This document shows, in pieces, positions 33,819 to 46,313 of a DNA stretch of 64,000 nt (position 1 is the stretch's first letter; every line of letters begins with the position of its first letter). Source of the stretch: Amphimedon queenslandica (Eukaryota > Porifera > Demospongiae > Haplosclerida > Niphatidae); assembly GCF_000090795.2 (NCBI RefSeq), contig NW_003546480.1:51138-115137 (forward strand). The letters run 5' to 3'. The position numbers and the translations under genes were made by a program. Under the pieces are notes generated by a model. It saw only the letters and a list, made by a program, of their open reading frames with translations. It was not told the DNA's origin and ran no database searches.

Positions 33819-36240
33819 GAAATTGAAGGAGTCTTGTTCTGAGTTTGATCGGCTCCAATCAGATTACATGATGAAGGATAACGTAATGTATACACACCAT
33901 TAGCTCTTTAGTTTTACAGCACTTTATTGAGCATGTACATGCACATGTACATGTATTGTTTGATGGTGTTATGTGTAATTTGATGAGAAGTGGTCTTTCC
34001 CTCTCAGGATGTCAAAGAAAGAGAAGAGGATATTAGTAAATTGGATGAAGAGATACAGCAACTGAAGAAATCACTGAATGAATCAAAGAGATTAGAATAT
34101 AACATGAGCAGAGAACTGGCACAGGTAATGAAACTTTAATTAATTGAAAATCCACGAATATTAATGATATTATTTCATTAGTTGAAGGAGAGAAATTCTT
34201 CTTCACTGGTTGAATGTGACAGGCTACACAAACGTTGTGACGTTCTTCAAAATAAAGTAGATAAGCAGAAGCAGCTGCTGGGAGAACAAGAGGAACAGCT
34301 CCACAGTTTAAGAATGAGCTCAGAGAAATCATCACCAAAACCTTCAACGATATCACAGCTGGACAATAAAGTGAGTTTGTATAATAATCCACTGACTACT
34401 CTCTCCTGTGGCCCCTCCCCCTCACCCCTCCCCCTCTCTCCCCTAGCATACTTCAATTGAAGTTGCTCGTTGGGAGGAGAGTAAGAAATGGCAGAGGAAG
34501 ATTGAGACGATGAAACTGAAACTGTCGGAGAAGAACAAGGAAACAGACACACTTCAGAAACACATCACAACACTGAAGGAGTCTTTGATAAGGTGTGGCT
34601 AGTTATTAACTAGTTATTAGTAGTTATTAAGTATTATTAATGGTTATTAATGGTTATTATTCGTTAGGTACGAGAGAGAAAAGGAGGTGTTGGCCCAGAG
34701 ACTAAGAGCAGCTGAAAAATCAGCAACGAAACCTCAAGACCTTGTTACTATGGAAACAGGACCTGCCCCGCCCACTCTAACGAGATCAGAGGTAGAGACT
34801 CAGCTAAGAACTGAGAACATTGAACTAGAGAATAAAGTGAGTACTGCCCCCCCCACTGTTCATTGGGTTAATGTATTGGGTTTGTAACTAATGATGGCCG
34901 GGTATTGTTTGGCGGTCTTTAGGTGGCTAGTCTGCAGCTGTCATTAAAGGAGTGGGAAGCAAATTATAATTATGATGTAGAGAAACTTAAAATTGAAATA
35001 AAATCACTAACTAACATTAATGAGGAACTGATGAAGACTAAAGAAAATAAAGTCCCACCCACAATGGTGATAATACTAATAATACATGTACGTAACATTG
35101 ATTCCCTTATTATAGTGTACTAATGAAGGAGGAGGCGGGGTCCTATCAGTGGAGAGTAAGCTGAGGGAAGAGTTGCTCCAATCTAAGAAGAGACTGGCTC
35201 ACCTGCAGCTCCAGCATCAACAGGTTACCATGGAAACACCACGACTAAAGGTAATTAATAATTATTAATAATTATCATAAATGATCTTGTCACTGATTCA
35301 GTCGAGAATCAAAGACCTTGAGCAGTACATTGAAGTATTGAAAGGAGCAAACTCTGAGAGAGAGAAACTAGAGGTACACAAACATGTACATGTACATGTA
35401 CTTGTAATGTATTGTTGATGTGTAGTTTGAGTCAAAGGCTGGGTATTTCTCAGCTGCAGAAGTTGAGAAAACCGTTTCCTCAATGAAGAGGCTAATAGAG
35501 AAACTACAGAAAGAGAATGAGACACTGAAGACTAAAGAAAAGAAGCAGCAAAAGGGACTGCTAGAATCTGAAAACAAAAGACTAAAAGTATAATAATAAT
35601 AGACTCTCTCTCTCTCTTTATTGTGTGAGTGTCCAATAGGTTGAATTAGATAAAGCTCACAAATCACTAGCAGCTTTAGGAGGGAAAAGAGCAGCTGCTA
35701 GTGGAGACCATTCACTGGCTGGACTCATCTCAGAGAATGAAAGACTAAGAAATGAACTTAGAAAAGTTAGTCAATCATGACATGTACAATGTAATACTGT
35801 ACGTGTATGTACATATTCCTTTTAAAGGAGATAGAGAAAAGTGAGAAGTTATATGCTAATATATCAAAACTGAAGTCGGACAAAAGCAAACTTGAAGATG
35901 ATAAAATTAAAGTAATATAATATAATATCATAATTAATGTACATGAACACTTAGTTCACTGAACCTCATCAAGAGACAGTGAGGAAAAGAGATGAACTGA
36001 AGAGAGAAAATGATAAAGTAACTATTTATAGTTGATGCTATTTATAGTATCATATCTTGTTACTATTTTTAGTTAAAAGCAGAGCTGGATTCATTTGATC
36101 CTCAGTTCTTTGAGGAGATTGAAGACTTAAAGTACAATGTTACAGTCGCTGTGCAAAAGAATGTAGAGCTAGAAGAGCAACTGAGACACTACAGCAGACA
36201 ATATGGGTTCCCCCTACCTACTGGTCTAATGGCAGAATAA
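25361..36240 (+). CDS. CEP290: Centrosomal protein CEP290 homologue
   Basis: Very long coiled-coil protein of the ciliary transition zone and centriolar satellites; it forms the Y-link scaffold and gates ciliary traffic. About 35 short exons from MSSSSEGVSGWERLALVSE (25361) to the stop at 36238. Two stretches make the identity firm. QYESGVLGLKEAMNEIK followed by LDEINEALRDKLGLEPGTEP (27855-28340) matches the human region YESGVYGLEDAVVEIK...DENEALRERVGLEP. The C-terminus FDPQFFEEIEDLKYN (36095-36140) then matches DPEFFEEIEDLKYN. The whole protein is rich in Glu/Lys/Leu heptads. Introns hold TTTA runs, satellite arrays (26125-26396, 30333-31585) and a minisatellite with a gap (32013-33606), so one or more exons could be missing there. 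The human protein is 2479 aa; this one appears shorter. Confidence 0.92.
26125..26396. repeat. ~178-bp satellite, about 1.5 copies, CEP290 intron
   Basis: Shares TACCCAAGGCTATAGCCCAT, AAATGGCTC and TTTCTGATACATATTGATGT with the larger arrays. Confidence 0.85.
27956..28042. repeat. 17-bp minisatellite in CEP290 intron
   Basis: Five to six perfect direct copies of GAATGAGGCAGTATGGG just after an exon donor. Confidence 0.9.
28107..28213. repeat. (TTA)n(TTG)n compound microsatellite in CEP290 intron
   Basis: About 105 bp of ATT then GTT then ATT trinucleotides. It gives poly-Asn, poly-Tyr and poly-Cys pseudo-frames and lies directly upstream of an acceptor at about 28215. Confidence 0.95.
30333..31585. 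repeat. Tandem ~178-bp satellite array, about seven copies, CEP290 intron
   Basis: Head-to-tail units of 176-181 bp. Each has the order CTTATGCTGTGTAGAAAGTT, GAGTTACGGCCATTTTAAGA, TACCCAAGGCTATAGCCCAT, GGCTCCGAAATCACCCC, TTTTTATTACATTTTCTGAT. Copies differ by a few per cent. The array fills almost all of one intron. Confidence 0.95.
32013..33606. repeat. 26-bp minisatellite (VNTR) in CEP290 intron, interrupted by a gap
   Basis: Dozens of near-perfect copies of a 26-bp unit beginning CATCATGTACTGTACACTGT. A 24-bp variant lacking AC (CATCATGTACTGTACTGTAT) is interspersed irregularly. 32749-32952 is N. It begins shortly after the exon ending near 31970 and runs to about 14 bp before the acceptor at about 33620. 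Confidence 0.97.
32749..32952. other. Assembly gap (204 N) inside the minisatellite
   Basis: Run of N flanked on both sides by the same 26-bp repeat, so the true array length is unknown. Confidence 0.97.
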
Positions 36241-36404
36241 TCCTCATCACTTACTAATGAATAATAATCAAATTTAAAAGTTAACATGAACTTATTAATG
36301 TTAGAAATGTACTGAGTGCTTAATGTTACACGGAGTAGATATACGGATTATAGCTGATAAGTGTAGCGGAGTTTTTCAAAGATTCACGGAGTCAGATTTA
36401 ATAA

Positions 36405-36750
36405 ATGGCGGTTAGAAAGGCAATTCAGAAAGTGACCAATAGAATAGTCATTGTGGACCCTAATGTTAGCTCAGAGTATGGTACTTCTCCTGTAGACGTA
36501 GCTTATAAAAGTCTGACTAAAATAATGAACGATCACAACATTATCACTAAAGTGAGTAAGGGAGAAGGTTCTCTTTATATCAAGTTTCCCTGTCCTTTGC
36601 TGTTAGGTACATAGAAAACGTTATCATGAAACTGGTACCAAAAAGACGGAGAGAATGGAGTATGAACGAGCAGTACGAGTCTACAACAGGGAAATGAAAA
36701 AGAAAATTGACTTTGTAATGAAGATGCATAAACCACTCCCACCTATTTAA
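36405..36750 (+). CDS. MRPS21: Mitochondrial small ribosomal subunit protein bS21m
   Basis: Two exons (36405-36551, 36607-36750), 96 aa; human MRPS21 is 87. After an 18-residue basic start (MAVRKAIQKVTNRIVIVDPN) it shows VDVAYKSLTKIMNDHNI. The second exon gives HRKRYHETGTKKTERMEYER and VYNREMKKKIDFVM, aligning with [20 protein letters not shown] and IYNMEMARKINFLM of the human protein. The exon 1 frame reads on past the donor to a stop, so the true C-terminus comes only from the splice. It lies 165 bp downstream of CEP290 on the same strand. Confidence 0.9.
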
Positions 36751-37090
36751 TGTTGCCATGACAATGCATAATGACAATAGCTATGAATATCGTTAGTATT
36801 CGCATTATTCATAATTAAGTTTCCATATATGGTCGTATTGAGTCTTGTTCCTTCCTAGACAACACAATATGAATATCAATAATAATTTGTGAAATTTGAT
36901 AATTCTATCAAAAGAGGCCTACTGTTGTCAGCTTATTTGGCCCAACCCTTTCAATAGTTTAGTCTAGTTCCATATATTCCTTCAGTCCATATATTCTCCT
37001 GCATAGCAGGTCTTGTTATCAACTCAACTGTTGCTGTACTGCAATACTGCCCTACCTGCAACTGGGCATTGATCTTGTATTAGCTAAGTG
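36751..37090. other. Intergenic spacer, nothing recognised
   Basis: 340 bp, AT-rich, upstream of the NIDO-AMOP-VWD gene. It should hold that gene's promoter, but no motif stands out. Confidence 0.5.
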
Positions 37091-40000
37091 ATGGAGATGA
37101 GTATTTTAAAGATTTTCTTGCTGTTCTTCTTGGCTGGTTGTGTCTCTTCTGCTAGTTTGTTTCCCTATGGAGTGAGTGCTGGTGACAGTGAACTACCTCC
37201 TAATGATGATGGAAGCATAGGGCCACTCAACTTCACTTATGGATTCATATTCTATGGAACTACATACACTACCTTCTATGTAAGACACTGGACCAATTAG
37301 TTATAGTTATTACACTTGTATATCTGCAGGTTAATACTAATGGTGTTATATCATTCATAGCTCCAGTACATGCTTACAACCCTCAGCCATTCCCACTGGA
37401 TAACTCTCCACTCATATCTCCATTCTGGGCTAATGTAGACATCAGATTACCTGATGGATATGTACCTGGTTCTCCCAGAGGTCACGTGTGGTACAGAGCT
37501 ACCAGTGATATCTCTACTGTACTGAGTGTCAGAGAAGAAGTGATCCAATACTTCAGTAATGATCAGGACTTTGTACCTAATGAGATACTAATAGCTACTT
37601 GGGATAATGTTGGATATTATAACAAGAAAACTGACAAGGTTTGTACTGTATTGACTCTATTATTGTTAGCACTCCTTTAGACCAATACATTCCAGTGTGT
37701 ACTAGCAACAAATGGAGTTACATCATACGCAATGTTCCTATTCCCTGAAGGAGGTATCAACTGGTACTCTGGTGACGCCAGTGGAGGTACTGGAGGTATC
37801 AATGGTACTCCGGCTCAGGTGGGACTCAATAAAGGTGATGGGGTTACCTATCATGTACTGAATGTATCTTCAACCCCTGATGTCATTAATGTGGAGGATT
37901 ATACCAACATCACTGGAGCCCCTAATGGTTTCTATATTTGGAATGTGAATGATGGTACTAGTGGATCATCCTGTGATACTACTAATAATGATATTACTGG
38001 TACATAATGATATTATTTATAATTGTTTTATTAATTTATTTATTTAACAGTGCTCATATCACCGAACAGTGGTAATGAGTTAGGTGGTACTCCAGTTACA
38101 GTGAAGGGTCCCTGTTTCAATGCTACTGATAATATTACTTGTTTATTTGGTGATGCTTCAGTACCTGGTGCTATAGTGTCTATTAACACTGCTTTATGTG
38201 TATCACCATTGTTGAACACTACAGTAACTTCTGTTGAGTTTGTACTTAGGAGTAATGGGAGTAATGTTGGAAGCACTGCTATTTTCTATTTTAGTAAGTT
38301 ATTTGTGATAATAATTGTCAGTAATTTTTTGTTTTTTGTATACTTGTAGATTCTTTCTCTGATCTTGCTGATGTAAGAATGGTCACTGATGATAATAATA
38401 TTACAGTTAATGCTGGAGACAGCATTACACTTCAGTGGACCAACTCTTCATTACTTCCACTTGTTAATGAGAGTCATTATGACATTGACATTGAGTTTTA
38501 CTGGTTAGACATTAAGTTTGGCATTATTCCTAATCCAACTGATATGGACAATGCTGTATTATCATCTTCATCTACTGATGCAACTGGTTTAGCTAATGAT
38601 GGCAGTGTTAATGTTATTGTACCTTCTATTTCTGGAAATAACTTTCCATTCGTTCCAGTTTTTTTCAAAGTCACAGTTAATGTCAGTAGCAGTTCATCTA
38701 GTAATCAGTACATATCAGCACTGAAGGCATTGTACAGTGATGGTACCAGTAATAGAGTTGGTATATGGTCTCATGTTATTGTGTGGAAAAATAGGGACGA
38801 TTGTCCTGGTTTTATTAACACTTGGGTTCCAAGCACATTGCAACCACCACCAACGTGTCCTTGTAATATAAATCAGGCTAATCTTCCTGGTAGTGGGTTT
38901 GAACCTGATGTATCTCCAGGTAGAAGAATAATGGATCAATACCTTCATCCTACTGCTAGCCTTTGTTATAGATCAACTGGATTTTTTAATGTGTAAGTAC
39001 GCCATTGATTAACGATAGTTGTATTGTCTTTACTCTTTATCATAGAACATCCTCTTTCATAAGCAGAAATTCCACTGCAAAACAGCAATGTTGCTACAAT
39101 AGTAATGGCAGTTTAATTCTTGGAAGATATGGAGGACATGAGCTGAGAAATATTCCTGAAAATCAACCAGCTGTACTCTCTTATGCTAACGAATTCACTG
39201 ACAATATTGTTCCTTTTATTCGCTATTGTTTATTGACTGGTTGTGATTGTTCAACTTTTGAATCATATCGTCCTTCAAGTAACTGCTCTGGATTTTCAGT
39301 TCAGCCATCAAGTAAGCATACGATTACAACAGCAGTATAAGTAACTATATTGACCCATTCGTTAGGTTTCATGTATGGAGACCCTCATTTGTTAACACTG
39401 GATGGTCTTCAGTACACATTCAATGGAAGAGGAGAGTTCATTCTAATACAAACAGTCAATAACCTGCTAACAGTTCAAGGAAGAATGGTCCCCATATCCA
39501 ACACTAACAGTGCACCAGCCAATGGCACAGTATTCAGCTCTATAGTAGCTAAGGAATCAACATCAGACACTGTTGAGTTCCAGTACAGTTTCATTGGACT
39601 AAGAGCTATTGTTAATGGAGCATGGGTTATAATAGACACTGGCCTACCTGTCCATTATAATAATGTAACAATAAGGAATAATGGTAACAATACCTACACT
39701 GCTGTATTCAGTGATGGAGTCAATATCATAGTGAAACAGGAACATGACTACCTATCATTAGTTAGTGTGAGTTTACCTGATACATATAGACACATCACCA
39801 GTGGATTACTGGGTAGATTTGATGGAAATTCTAATAATGATCTTGAGCCAAGATATGGAGAATTACCACGTGATCCAACAAACCAACAAATACACTACTT
39901 CTTTGGAATGACTTGTGAGTTTTATACGACTATTATTATTTATTACTTATTCCTATAGGGATCATTAACAGTTCTTCAAACTCTCTATTCACTTATGATT

Positions 40001-42101
40001 CTACTCATAACTTCAATAATTATTATGATCCTGACTTCATTCCAGCCTTCTCTCCCCAGTTCAATGATACTGCATTAGAATCAATGGCCACTGCTCTGTG
40101 TGGTACTAATGCTGCATGTCTCTTTGATATTGCAGTAACTGGTCGTATTGACATTGGAATGAGTACCATTCAGCAAGTAGAGACCATTGAAGAGATTAAA
40201 ATTAACAGTCAACCAAGTTAGTTAGTTAGTGATCAGTTTAACTTTTAGTATTTTTAATTCTTTCTCTCTTTCAGTTGTATGTGATCCTCCTTGTATGAGA
40301 GGTGCTTGTGTCAATACTGATACTTGCTCCTGTCCTTATGGCTATAATGGACCTCTCTGCCAAAATATAAGTAAACAATTTTATACATTATTTACTTGTT
40401 TATTTATTTATTTATTTATTTTATTGCGTAGTAACTTTTGAATGTGGTCCAGGTAATCCATGTCAAAACAATGCCAGTTGCTACCGGCAGTTATACACTT
40501 CTTATTGTACTTGTGAGCCACCATATACTGGAACTTACTGTGAAACAGGTTAATGACAGCTAGTACTCATTAATAATGATACCTCCTTTATCTTCATAGC
40601 TGATTGTGAAGCACCAGAAGAAGCAGTCCATCCATTACTAGTGACATACAATGGTACATTAACTGGATCAGTTGCAGTCTATACCTGTACTGATGGATAT
40701 GCACTGGCTGGTAATGATACAACTAGTTATTGTGATGAAGATGGAGAATGGACAGATATTGATGCAGAATGCATTGGTAAGGAATTAATAGCAACAACAA
40801 CAATAATAATAATAATAAACTTTATATTCTTAGTTGATTGTGGTAATCTCTCTACAAACTCCCTCCAGTTGATAGTGTCCTATAGTTCTACATTGTTGCA
40901 TTCTGTTGCTCAGTATAGCTGTGCTCAGCCTGAGTCTTACCAACTGATTGGTGACAGTCAGAGAGTGTGTACAGATAATGGTCAATGGAGCAATGACCCA
41001 CCATATTGTCAAAGTGAATTTTATTACATTTTCTGATGCATATTGATGTATTTATGCTCTTTATGGCTTATAGCAATGTTTATAGCAGTACAATAATTTT
41101 ATTAATTTATTAATTCTTTATAATGACACAGTGATAATTCATCCAGTTGATTGTGGTTCCCCTCCATCAGTTCACAATGTACCTTACCTAACTGTTACTA
41201 CCAGCAGTGGTACACTGGAAGGATCAATAGCTACTTACTCTTGTACTAATGGACGCATACTGCAAGGGAATACTAACAGTGTTTGTCTCTCCTCTGGAAT
41301 GTGGTCCAATGTTGAACAAAGACGCTGTCTCAGTTAGTACAAGCTGTATATTTTAAATGAATGTCATTATTATTTCATATCAATAGATGATTGTGGGGTC
41401 CCTCATATAAATGATACATGTCTTAGATACAATGTATCAGCTACTACTGAAGGATCTGTATTGAAGTACTTCTGTCTAACGCCACAGTGCAGGCTTGACG
41501 GGAATGAAGTATCCACTTGTCTTTCTAATGGCAGCTGGAGTGGATTAAGACCATCTTGTATTAAACTGGGTAAGACAACATAATGTCCCCACATACCACA
41601 AACTGTCAGTGATTGTATTGTTATGATGTTATTTTAGAGGACTGTGGTCCCCCTCCATTGTTGAATTATGGTCTATCAGTCACCTACAATCATACTTATG
41701 CTGGTTCTGTTGCTACCTATTACTGTCAAGAGAGCAATGCTGAACTAATTGGTGATAATGTAACAGCTCTGTGTACTGATGATGGAGAATGGGAAGGAGA
41801 TCAACCAGTTTGTACTGGTAAGAAGAGTTATCATATGTATACAGTATGTCAGGTCTTTATTCTATCCCCTATGTATACCAGAACCAGTAAATGATAATGC
41901 TGGTATATATATAGCAGTAGGGACTACACTTGGTGTACTGTTAGTAGCTTTAATAATTGGGATACTAATAGGGACTGTAGTGATCTTCTCATTCAACAGA
42001 TTTAAAGGTAATAGAAATAATAATAATAATGTATTTTATTATTCCTATTTTTAGCAACTTTTAATGTTCAAAAGGAACATCTTGAACTAAGCGAAATTTG
42101 A
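37091..42101 (+). CDS. NIDO-IPT-AMOP-VWD-EGF-sushi transmembrane protein (SUSD2/MUC4-like)
   Basis: Large cell-surface protein of about 15 exons. ATG is at 37091 (a GTG codon just before it is not a eukaryotic start). Signal peptide MEMSILKIFLLFFLAGCVSS. NIDO domain: FTYGFIFYGTTYTTFY, VNTNGVISF, PLISPFWANVDI. IPT/TIG-like: VLISPNSGNELGGTPVTVKG. AMOP: PTCPCNINQANLP, QQCCYNSNGSLI. VWD: FMYGDPHLLTLDGLQYTFNG. Two EGF-like units (CMRGACVNTDTCSCPYGYNG; NPCQNNASCYRQLYTSYC) and five sushi/CCP units (each starting DCG or DCE, for example DCGPPPLLNYGLSVTY) follow. A membrane span (IYIAVGTTLGVLLVALIIGI) and a short tail ending KEHLELSEI complete it. NIDO-AMOP-VWD is the core of SUSD2, MUC4 and related proteins. 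A role in adhesion or surface recognition is inferred. Confidence 0.88.
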
Positions 42102-42185
42102 ACAAAATTTTTTAATTACTACAAAACCCCAAACTTTTTTACTATTTTGTGTGATAACAATAATTAAATTTTGTCTATATTATAG

Positions 42186-42702
42186 TTATTTCCTCAACTT
42201 CATTAGCTCTTCAATAAACTCGTTAAGCTCACAATCAGCAGGGGCATCAGGAATGTAACTCAGTAGGTTTACTTGAGGTGGAAAGGTCATCACGGCAGCT
42301 TCTTCAAGATAAACCAGAAGCACTTTATCGCCATCTACCTTTATCTAAGAAATAAAATTAAAAATACATTTAAAAACAATGCAGTTATTTAAGTACTAAT
42401 TGGATCAAATTCAACAGTTCCTGTTACTTTGACACAATCCTCTTTCATCATGTCATTGTATCGATCAGTGAAGGTCACCACCTCAAATATGGTGAACTCT
42501 CTACGGAGCAACTCTTCAAGCTTTGGTTTAGCCTTTTCCTTAGCAATAGACTATAATGATCAGTTGCATTCATGTATACCTGTTCTGCTACGACTTGTAT
42601 GCGTTTGTGGGCAGCTTGGACGGGAGAAAAACCACCAGGCAATTGAGCAGCCATGAATAGAATTTGCACGGAAAGGAGGAGTGGCTGATAAACCACGCCC
42701 AT
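42186..42702 (-). CDS. Small protein, possibly cystatin/stefin-like (model tentative)
   Basis: Exon 1 (42582-42702) encodes a hydrophobic start then MAAQLPGGFSPVQAAHKRIQ, reminiscent of the Gly-containing N-terminus of stefins. Exon 2 (about 42410-42551) encodes AKPKLEELLRREFTIFEVVT. Exon 3 (42186-42344) encodes IKVDGDKVLLVYLEEAAVM, PPQVNLLSYIPDAP and an acidic end EFIEELMKLRK. Exon 3 reads only in phase 0. That favours the donor AAA|GTAACA at about 42436 and conflicts with the longer exon 2 ending VTGTVEFDPI. The canonical QVVAG loop is not seen. If real, it would be a cysteine-protease inhibitor; an unrelated small protein is equally possible. Start could be 42702 (possible signal peptide) or the inner Met at 42654. 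It is 87 bp from the divergent GT92 start. Confidence 0.45.
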
Positions 42703-42789
42703 TTTATAGTACAGGAAATTTTAAATTCATGTACTCTAATCCGCCTGACTAATATCTATGCCCATTTGGGAAACGCTAACTCGCCAGAA

Positions 42790-44520
42790 ATGGAAGGCGT
42801 TTTTCGAAGGCATCGCCTTTTACTAACTTTCCTCTGCTGTTTAATGGCTGCTCTGCTGTTAACTATCCTTTGGTATCCTGATCACTTTTCTACCAGTAGG
42901 AAAGGTACACAACAGTCAGGGATTGAAGGAGATATCATACAACATGAGGAGTCTGCCTTGTTCTCACCTAAAGCCCTTGATGTCCAGGATATTCCTCCAG
43001 CATCAGTCACTCACAAACCAGACCCTCCGACTGGAAAGCCTCCTAAACTAGAAAAGCCTTCCAAACCTAAAAGCCCTGGTTCTTTAGCACCAAATAGAAC
43101 TGAAGTGAATGAGGCTCTCTATCCTGATACTACAGTAGAGAAGGAATGGATTAGCATTGAAGATAGTTCTAACGGACTAACACTGGTTAGTTTTTAATAT
43201 TTGAGGCGAGCATGAGTGGGGAAGTCCCTCTCAAGAGCTAGATTAGAATCATTTTATTTTAGTTTTGTTTTACAATTTTATAGCTCACGGTTGCCCCCTC
43301 ATGTTTATTCACCTAGTACATTCTACAAACAGTTTATTTACTAAAGTACATCATTTTCATTGATGCATAGCATGACTTAAACTAGTCATTTCCTTGTAAC
43401 TGCTATTTGTATATTTTACTCAATTTTACTTTAGGCTCGTAGGACAGTTTATTATGATACAAGGAGCTCATTCTCTCCATCTGTTGTTATCATTGTTCTT
43501 CACAATCATGAGAAACAACCAAATCTTCCTAAACTTTATGCTAAAGTGACTGGCCAGAGTTCATGCAGTGCTGTTGAGCATTGGAAGCAAACTGGGAATG
43601 TTGTGAAATCACCATGGTATGAAGTAACCCTTAGTCACGTGTATAGAATACAACTAAATCAAAGACCAGAGTCTATACAACTATCAAAAGATAGTCAGTG
43701 CAACAAACTGTTACCTTTAATGCCTGTCTTTAAAGCAAAGGAAGTAAAGAAGAAATACACATTCACAACTTGCATACAGAAAGCTCTTTATGATGACATC
43801 CAACCAGCCGAAGTTGTCAATTTTATAGAATTGAACAGAGCACTAGGTTCCTCAATGATAACAATTTACTTTCACAGAAACCTGAAAGCAAAAGATGCAA
43901 TATACAAGGCAATAGAGACCTACATAAAGACTGGGTATGTTGAGGTACTAGGATGGTCACTAGTTGACGGATGGCTGGGTCAGGTTTTTGATGTAGCACT
44001 TTCAGCTTCAGCTACTGAATGTGTGTACCGACACATGGCCATATCAGAATACATGGCACTACATGATGTGGATGAGTTTTTAATACCCATGAAACATGAA
44101 GACTGGTTTGGAATGTTAAATGAATTAAAAAACAAAAATGATTTATCAAAATATGCTAGTCTATCATTTGCAAATTCACTGTTTCAGGAGAAAGAAGAGG
44201 CAGGTCCCAAAATGGAGTGTGTTGTTCCGATTTATTTCAAACGATATTTGAGAGATGATAATCCCAAAACATCTCATCCTAAAGTGATGGTTAATCTCAA
44301 TATTACAATAACAGCTTATTGTCACGACATAAAGACATGGAAAGACGGAGCAGAAAAAGAGCTACTGGTCCCATTTGAAATTGGTCTCCTCTTCCACTAT
44401 AGGAAACAACTTGGACATCGAGTTAATGTTGCTCAAAGATGGAAGCATGATACCATTGTCAATAAATATATGGATACTGTAATCGCTGCACTTAGGAAAA
44501 ACTCATGCATCACAAAATAA
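42790..44520 (+). CDS. Glycosyltransferase family 92 protein (type II membrane)
   Basis: Two exons (42790-43185, 43435-44520), 493 aa. GT92 (old DUF23) enzymes transfer galactose onto N-glycan or other glycan acceptors in the Golgi. I take Met at 42790 (MEGVFRRHRLLLTFLCCLMA), giving a short cytosolic basic tail, then a signal anchor and a Pro/Lys-rich stem (residues 70-115). The frame is open upstream to 42664, but that would overlap the divergent gene. The catalytic domain shows SVVIIVLHNH, FTTCIQKALYDDIQPAEVVN, FIELNRALGSSMITIYFHRN, YVEVLGWSL and the DxD-type motif ALHDVDEFLIP, then HYRKQLGHRVN near the end. These are standard for the family. Confidence 0.88.
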
Positions 44521-44588
44521 ATACAATTAATATCAGTAATAATATTTATTATTATCATTTTTTCAATTATTAATAACATTTTAACAAG

Positions 44589-46313
44589 CTATTTCTTTGA
44601 CTGTTTTTGTCTGGCAACCTTCTCCTTTCTCTTCTTAATGTGTTTTGGTATTTTGTTCTTCCTCTTTTCTCTCTTTTCTTTCTTCACCGTCTCCTTGTGC
44701 TCCTTACGCTGTCTTGATATTTCCTCTTTACTTGGCTTCTCTCTCTCCTCCCAGCAATCACCAGAGACACTCTCCTCATCATTAGAACTGTCATCAGTAT
44801 TGCTGATCTGTGATGAATCATCTCCACTCTCTTGATCAACATTAGCACTTTCCTGATATAAATCATTGATTTCTTGATCACGAACATTGTTAAAATCACT
44901 CTTATTCTCTTCGCCGTTTTGAAGCAGTTGTGGTACTAGTAGTGTGCCAGAGAGATCAGGTTTCAAACCAGTTATGGTCTGATAAGCAATGTCAGTCTTA
45001 CTACCAGTTTGAGCTTCAGATACATCACTCTCATAACGAGATACTTCATGCAATGATTGTGGTATGTATATATTCTTAAAAACAGCATCATCAACCTGAT
45101 CTTCATTGGTACCTTTCTCTTCTATTGCTCTTTTCTGTGCCTCTTCAATATACTGGTCAATATTATCAACTGTTACTGTACCGTCAGTGACAAAATCAAA
45201 TAGAGATTTAACATTCATTACTGCTATACCTTTTTTACGAAAGAACTCAGTGACGTTGGTACAGTCCTTCCTTAAAAATTCTAGAGCATGAGGGTGATCA
45301 TGTTCAACGGATTGAGACACATCAATGATATAGAGACAGCCATTAGCTGTATCATACAACATGTTATATTCACTGAGATCAGCATGAACCAGCTTACAGG
45401 ACCAGAATAATTTACGAATTATCAGGACACACTCCAGGTATAGCTCCCTTGCTTCTTTATCAGTTATATTAGCGTCTTTTAGTTTAGGGTGTGGCCAACC
45501 ACCAGACCCAAGGAAGCTCATCACTAGAACGTGACCACGAAGGATTATCGGACGAGGACAAGCGATTCCGTTTTGATGAAGACGAGACAAATTACGCATT
45601 TCCTTCTCTGCCCACAGTCTGACCATCTTCCGTGGGTTGTGCCTGGAATAACCATGACGAAACCGATACTCCCCGTTAACATACCTATCCCTATCCTTGA
45701 ATATCAATATGGAGGTCTTGTATACTTTAACAGCACACGGGCCAGTTGCACTGTCAGCATAATAAACATTGGCCTCTTTACCAGTACTGACACACCCACT
45801 TATGTTGCTTAGCAATCCGCGGCTCAGTAACTTGAATAGTATCATCCTAGTCCGAGGGTCTAGGACCTGCTCTGTGGTCGCTCGGTCGGATTTATCTTTA
45901 GATCGGACCCTCAAGGACTCGGTTTTACGACAAAGACCTTCCAGTGCATTGAGACTGGAGGATGAAAGGGCCGGGGCATAGGAGCCGAGGTTGATGAGGT
46001 TCTCGTACTTCCTGAGAGGATTGTTGGAGCAATGTGAGGTGCCCCTTGCAGCGTTTGGATTAGACTGAGTCTCTCCTTTCTTCATTGCATTGTATTTCTT
46101 TGTGAAATCAGCTAATGAAAATAAAACAATGATTAATTAATGGGTGTGGCTAATTTATAATATAAACTGCAAGCATTGTCAATGTTCCTTACCAGTTTCC
46201 TCTTCAAAATGCCACCCAATATCATCCTCTTCTTCCTTCTCCTCTCCCTCACTGCTCTGGCTGTAGTATGCATCAAATTCAAGAGCCTTTTCCTTCACTT
46301 TTGTGTCCGCCAT
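44589..46313 (-). CDS. RIOK1: Atypical kinase RIOK1
   Basis: RIO1 family ATPase/kinase for late 40S subunit maturation (release of NOB1/PNO1). Two exons (46193-46313, 44589-46111), 547 aa; human RIOK1 is 568. Exon 1 starts MADTKVKEKALEFDAYY and is acidic. The kinase core shows the flexible P-loop equivalent STGKEANVYYA, the Lys in CAVKVYKTSI, the catalytic loop VHADLSEYN and the metal-binding IIDVSQSVEHDHP. The C-terminus is acidic then very basic (KEKREKRKNKIPKHIKKRKE), as in other RIO1 proteins. Divergent from WEE1-like 5' exons with 99 bp between ATGs. A partial second copy lies at 48359-48726. Confidence 0.95.
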
